From positions 166,858,243 through 166,922,242 of the forward strand of contig NC_135714.1 of assembly GCF_964656455.1 (NCBI RefSeq): a stretch of 64,000 nt of DNA, in the 5' to 3' direction. Source of the DNA: Halichoerus grypus. Lineage: Eukaryota > Chordata > Mammalia > Carnivora > Phocidae. The notes beneath the pieces were generated by a model. It ran no database searches. It saw only the letters and a list, made by a program, of their open reading frames with translations, and had not been told where the DNA came from. Each line of letters opens with the position of its first letter. Position 1 is the stretch's first letter. The position numbers were made by a program, and so were the translations under genes. Positions 62,758 to 64,000 of this stretch are shown here, piece after piece.

Positions 62758-63458
62758 ATGTCCACAATAGCCAAACTGTGGAAAGAGCCAAGATGTCCAC
62801 CAACAGATGAATGGATAAAGAAGAGGGGGTATATATATATATACAATGGAATATTATGCAGCCATCAAAAGGAATGAGATCTTGCCCTCTGCAACGACGT
62901 GGATGGAACTGGAGGGTATCATGCTGAGCGAAATAAGTCAAACAGAGAAAGACATGTATCATATGACCTCACTGATATGAGGAATTCTTAATCTCAGGAA
63001 ACAAACTGAGGGTTGCTGGAGTGGGGGCTGGGGTGGGAGGGATGGGGTCACTGGGTGTTGGACACTGGGGAGGGTATGTGTTCTGGTAAGCGCTGTGAAT
63101 TGTGCAAGACTGTTGAATCTCAGATCTGTACCTCTGAAACAAATAATGCAATATATGTTAAGAAAGAAAAAAAGAAGAAGAAGAATGTAGCAGGAGGGGA
63201 AGAATGAAGGGGGGAAAATCGGAGGGGGAGAAGAACCATGAGAGACGATGGACTCTGAAAAACAAACTGAGGGTTCTAGAGGGGAGGGGGGTGGGAGGAT
63301 GGGTTAGCCTGGTGATGGGTATTGAGCAGGGCACGATCTGCATGGAGCACTGGGTGATATGCACAAACAATGAATCATGGAACACTATATCTAAAACTAA
63401 TGATGTAATGTATGGGGATTAACATAACAATAAAAACATTTAATAATAATAATAATAA
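62758..63458 (+). mobile_element. LINE-1 tail, unit 12
   Basis: 701 bp with (TA)7. A private GGGGGAGAAGAACC near 63224 replaces GGGGGAAAAGAACC. Target-site copies are at 62742-62757 and 63459-63474. Confidence 0.92.
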
Positions 63459-64000
63459 AGAACGCTTGCTATTAGACTTCCATGCAAAAGTGGGGCCGCA
63501 GTGCTAGCTTCATGAAACAAGTGGGGAGTCGTGTTCTGTCTTCTGCCGGGGCCTGAGTCCCACACGGAAAATGGGTCTGGACTCCCTTGCAGTGCTCTCA
63601 CGCACGCACACAACAAAATGCTGCCACCCTCAGGAGCAGCTGTTTTACCTGCAGCACAGGCTCTCAACCGAGTTTTTCCTTCGAGTTAGGTGGCTGTGTT
63701 TAAGCCTGCACACACACCCTGGGCAATGGTACTAGCCCCATAACCATGATGTGAGTTGAGAGCTGCCTTCTGTACCGGCCTGTCTCTCCCCGATATTACG
63801 ATATTGAAACCGTCCCAGGGCTCTCAGCCACAGTACACCCTAAACTGCTTCGCCCACACAGAGGTCGACGGTAGCTAAAGCACGGCTTCTCTACAGTGTT
63901 GTTTCTTCGAGTTAGAACGCTAGCTATTAGACTTCCATGCAAAAGTGGGGCTGCCGTGCTAGCGTGATGAAACACATGGGGAGTCGTGTTCTGCCTTTCG
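63459..64000. repeat. start of the satellite block of unit 13 (cut by the window end)
   Basis: The first 542 bp of a right-type block, beginning with CCATGCAAAAG after the target-site copy. It is collinear with the starts of units 7-12, so the array continues beyond the window. Confidence 0.92.

Larger units (their letters stand above)
565..64000. repeat. 5.34-kb macrosatellite array (12 complete units plus two partial ends)
   Basis: Position 565 matches 5902, and the match recurs at offsets of 5337, 5337, 5338, 5337, 5338, 5334, 5334, 5332, 5332, 5331, 4425 and 4879 bp to the window end, always in the same orientation. Each unit consists of a satellite block of about 4634 bp built from about twenty monomers of about 228 bp, followed by a 699-703 bp 5'-truncated LINE-1. 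Neighbouring units differ by only a few visible substitutions, so the array is recently homogenised or amplified. It runs off the right end, so total copy number is unknown. I cannot match it to a named satellite family from sequence alone. Confidence 0.97.

Noticed and set aside
565..64000. Ribosomal DNA array, because of the multi-kilobase tandem unit
   Set aside because: No 18S, 5.8S, 28S or 5S landmarks are present, and the unit decomposes into 228-bp monomers.
565..64000. Primate alpha satellite or telomeric repeat
   Set aside because: The monomer is about 228 bp, not 171 bp, the sequence is unrelated by eye, and there are no TTAGGG tracts.
565..64000. DXZ4-like X-linked CTCF macrosatellite
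   Set aside because: Unit size and CpG retention are reminiscent, but I found no convincing CTCF core motif and no X-linked flanking gene that I recognise. It cannot be supported from this window.
565..64000. CRISPR array or other prokaryotic repeat system
   Set aside because: Repeat sizes, splice-like flank, L1 content and lack of prokaryotic genes are all mammalian.

Overview
This window is one tandem macrosatellite array from a mammal, most likely a carnivoran and probably a caniform. The lineage call rests on my recognition of the embedded LINE-1 3' end, because I could not search a database. I see no intact protein-coding gene, no tRNA, rRNA or CRISPR array, and nothing bacterial.

Layout. 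Positions 1-364 are ordinary AT-rich single-copy DNA with one candidate 48-nt exon (137-184). Positions 365-564 are exactly 200 Ns, an assembly gap. From 565 to the end the window is a head-to-tail array with a repeat unit of about 5.34 kb. It holds a partial L1 tail at the left edge, twelve complete units and the start of a thirteenth. Measured between equivalent points, successive units are 5337, 5337, 5338, 5337, 5338, 5334, 5334, 5332, 5332, 5331, 4425 and 4879 bp long. In this annotation a unit is a satellite block (about 4634 bp) followed by a 699-703 bp LINE-1 tail.

The unit has nested structure. The smallest element is a monomer of about 228 bp. Two diverged monomer types alternate to give a 455-bp dimer. 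About eleven monomers make a 2506-bp half-unit, and two half-units make the unit. The second half has lost about 395 bp and gained a 5'-truncated L1. The L1 is flanked by a perfect 16-bp target-site duplication, and sister monomers elsewhere in the unit preserve the empty site. The inferred order is: monomer to dimer, to 11-mer, to duplicated 11-mer, to L1 insertion, to amplification of the 5.34-kb unit.

The units differ by sparse diagnostic variants that record recent array evolution. Units 1-5 form a left type, units 7-12 a right type, and unit 6 switches between them. Units 2/4 and 3/5 alternate, pointing to duplication of a two-unit block. Units 11 and 12 are short by exactly two dimers and one dimer, and both deletions end at the same place. 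Short open frames recur once per unit on both strands, but none looks like a gene. CpG is well retained (observed/expected about 0.58 in a hand-counted dimer), which is unusual for mammalian repeats and may bear on chromatin state. All comparisons were made by eye.
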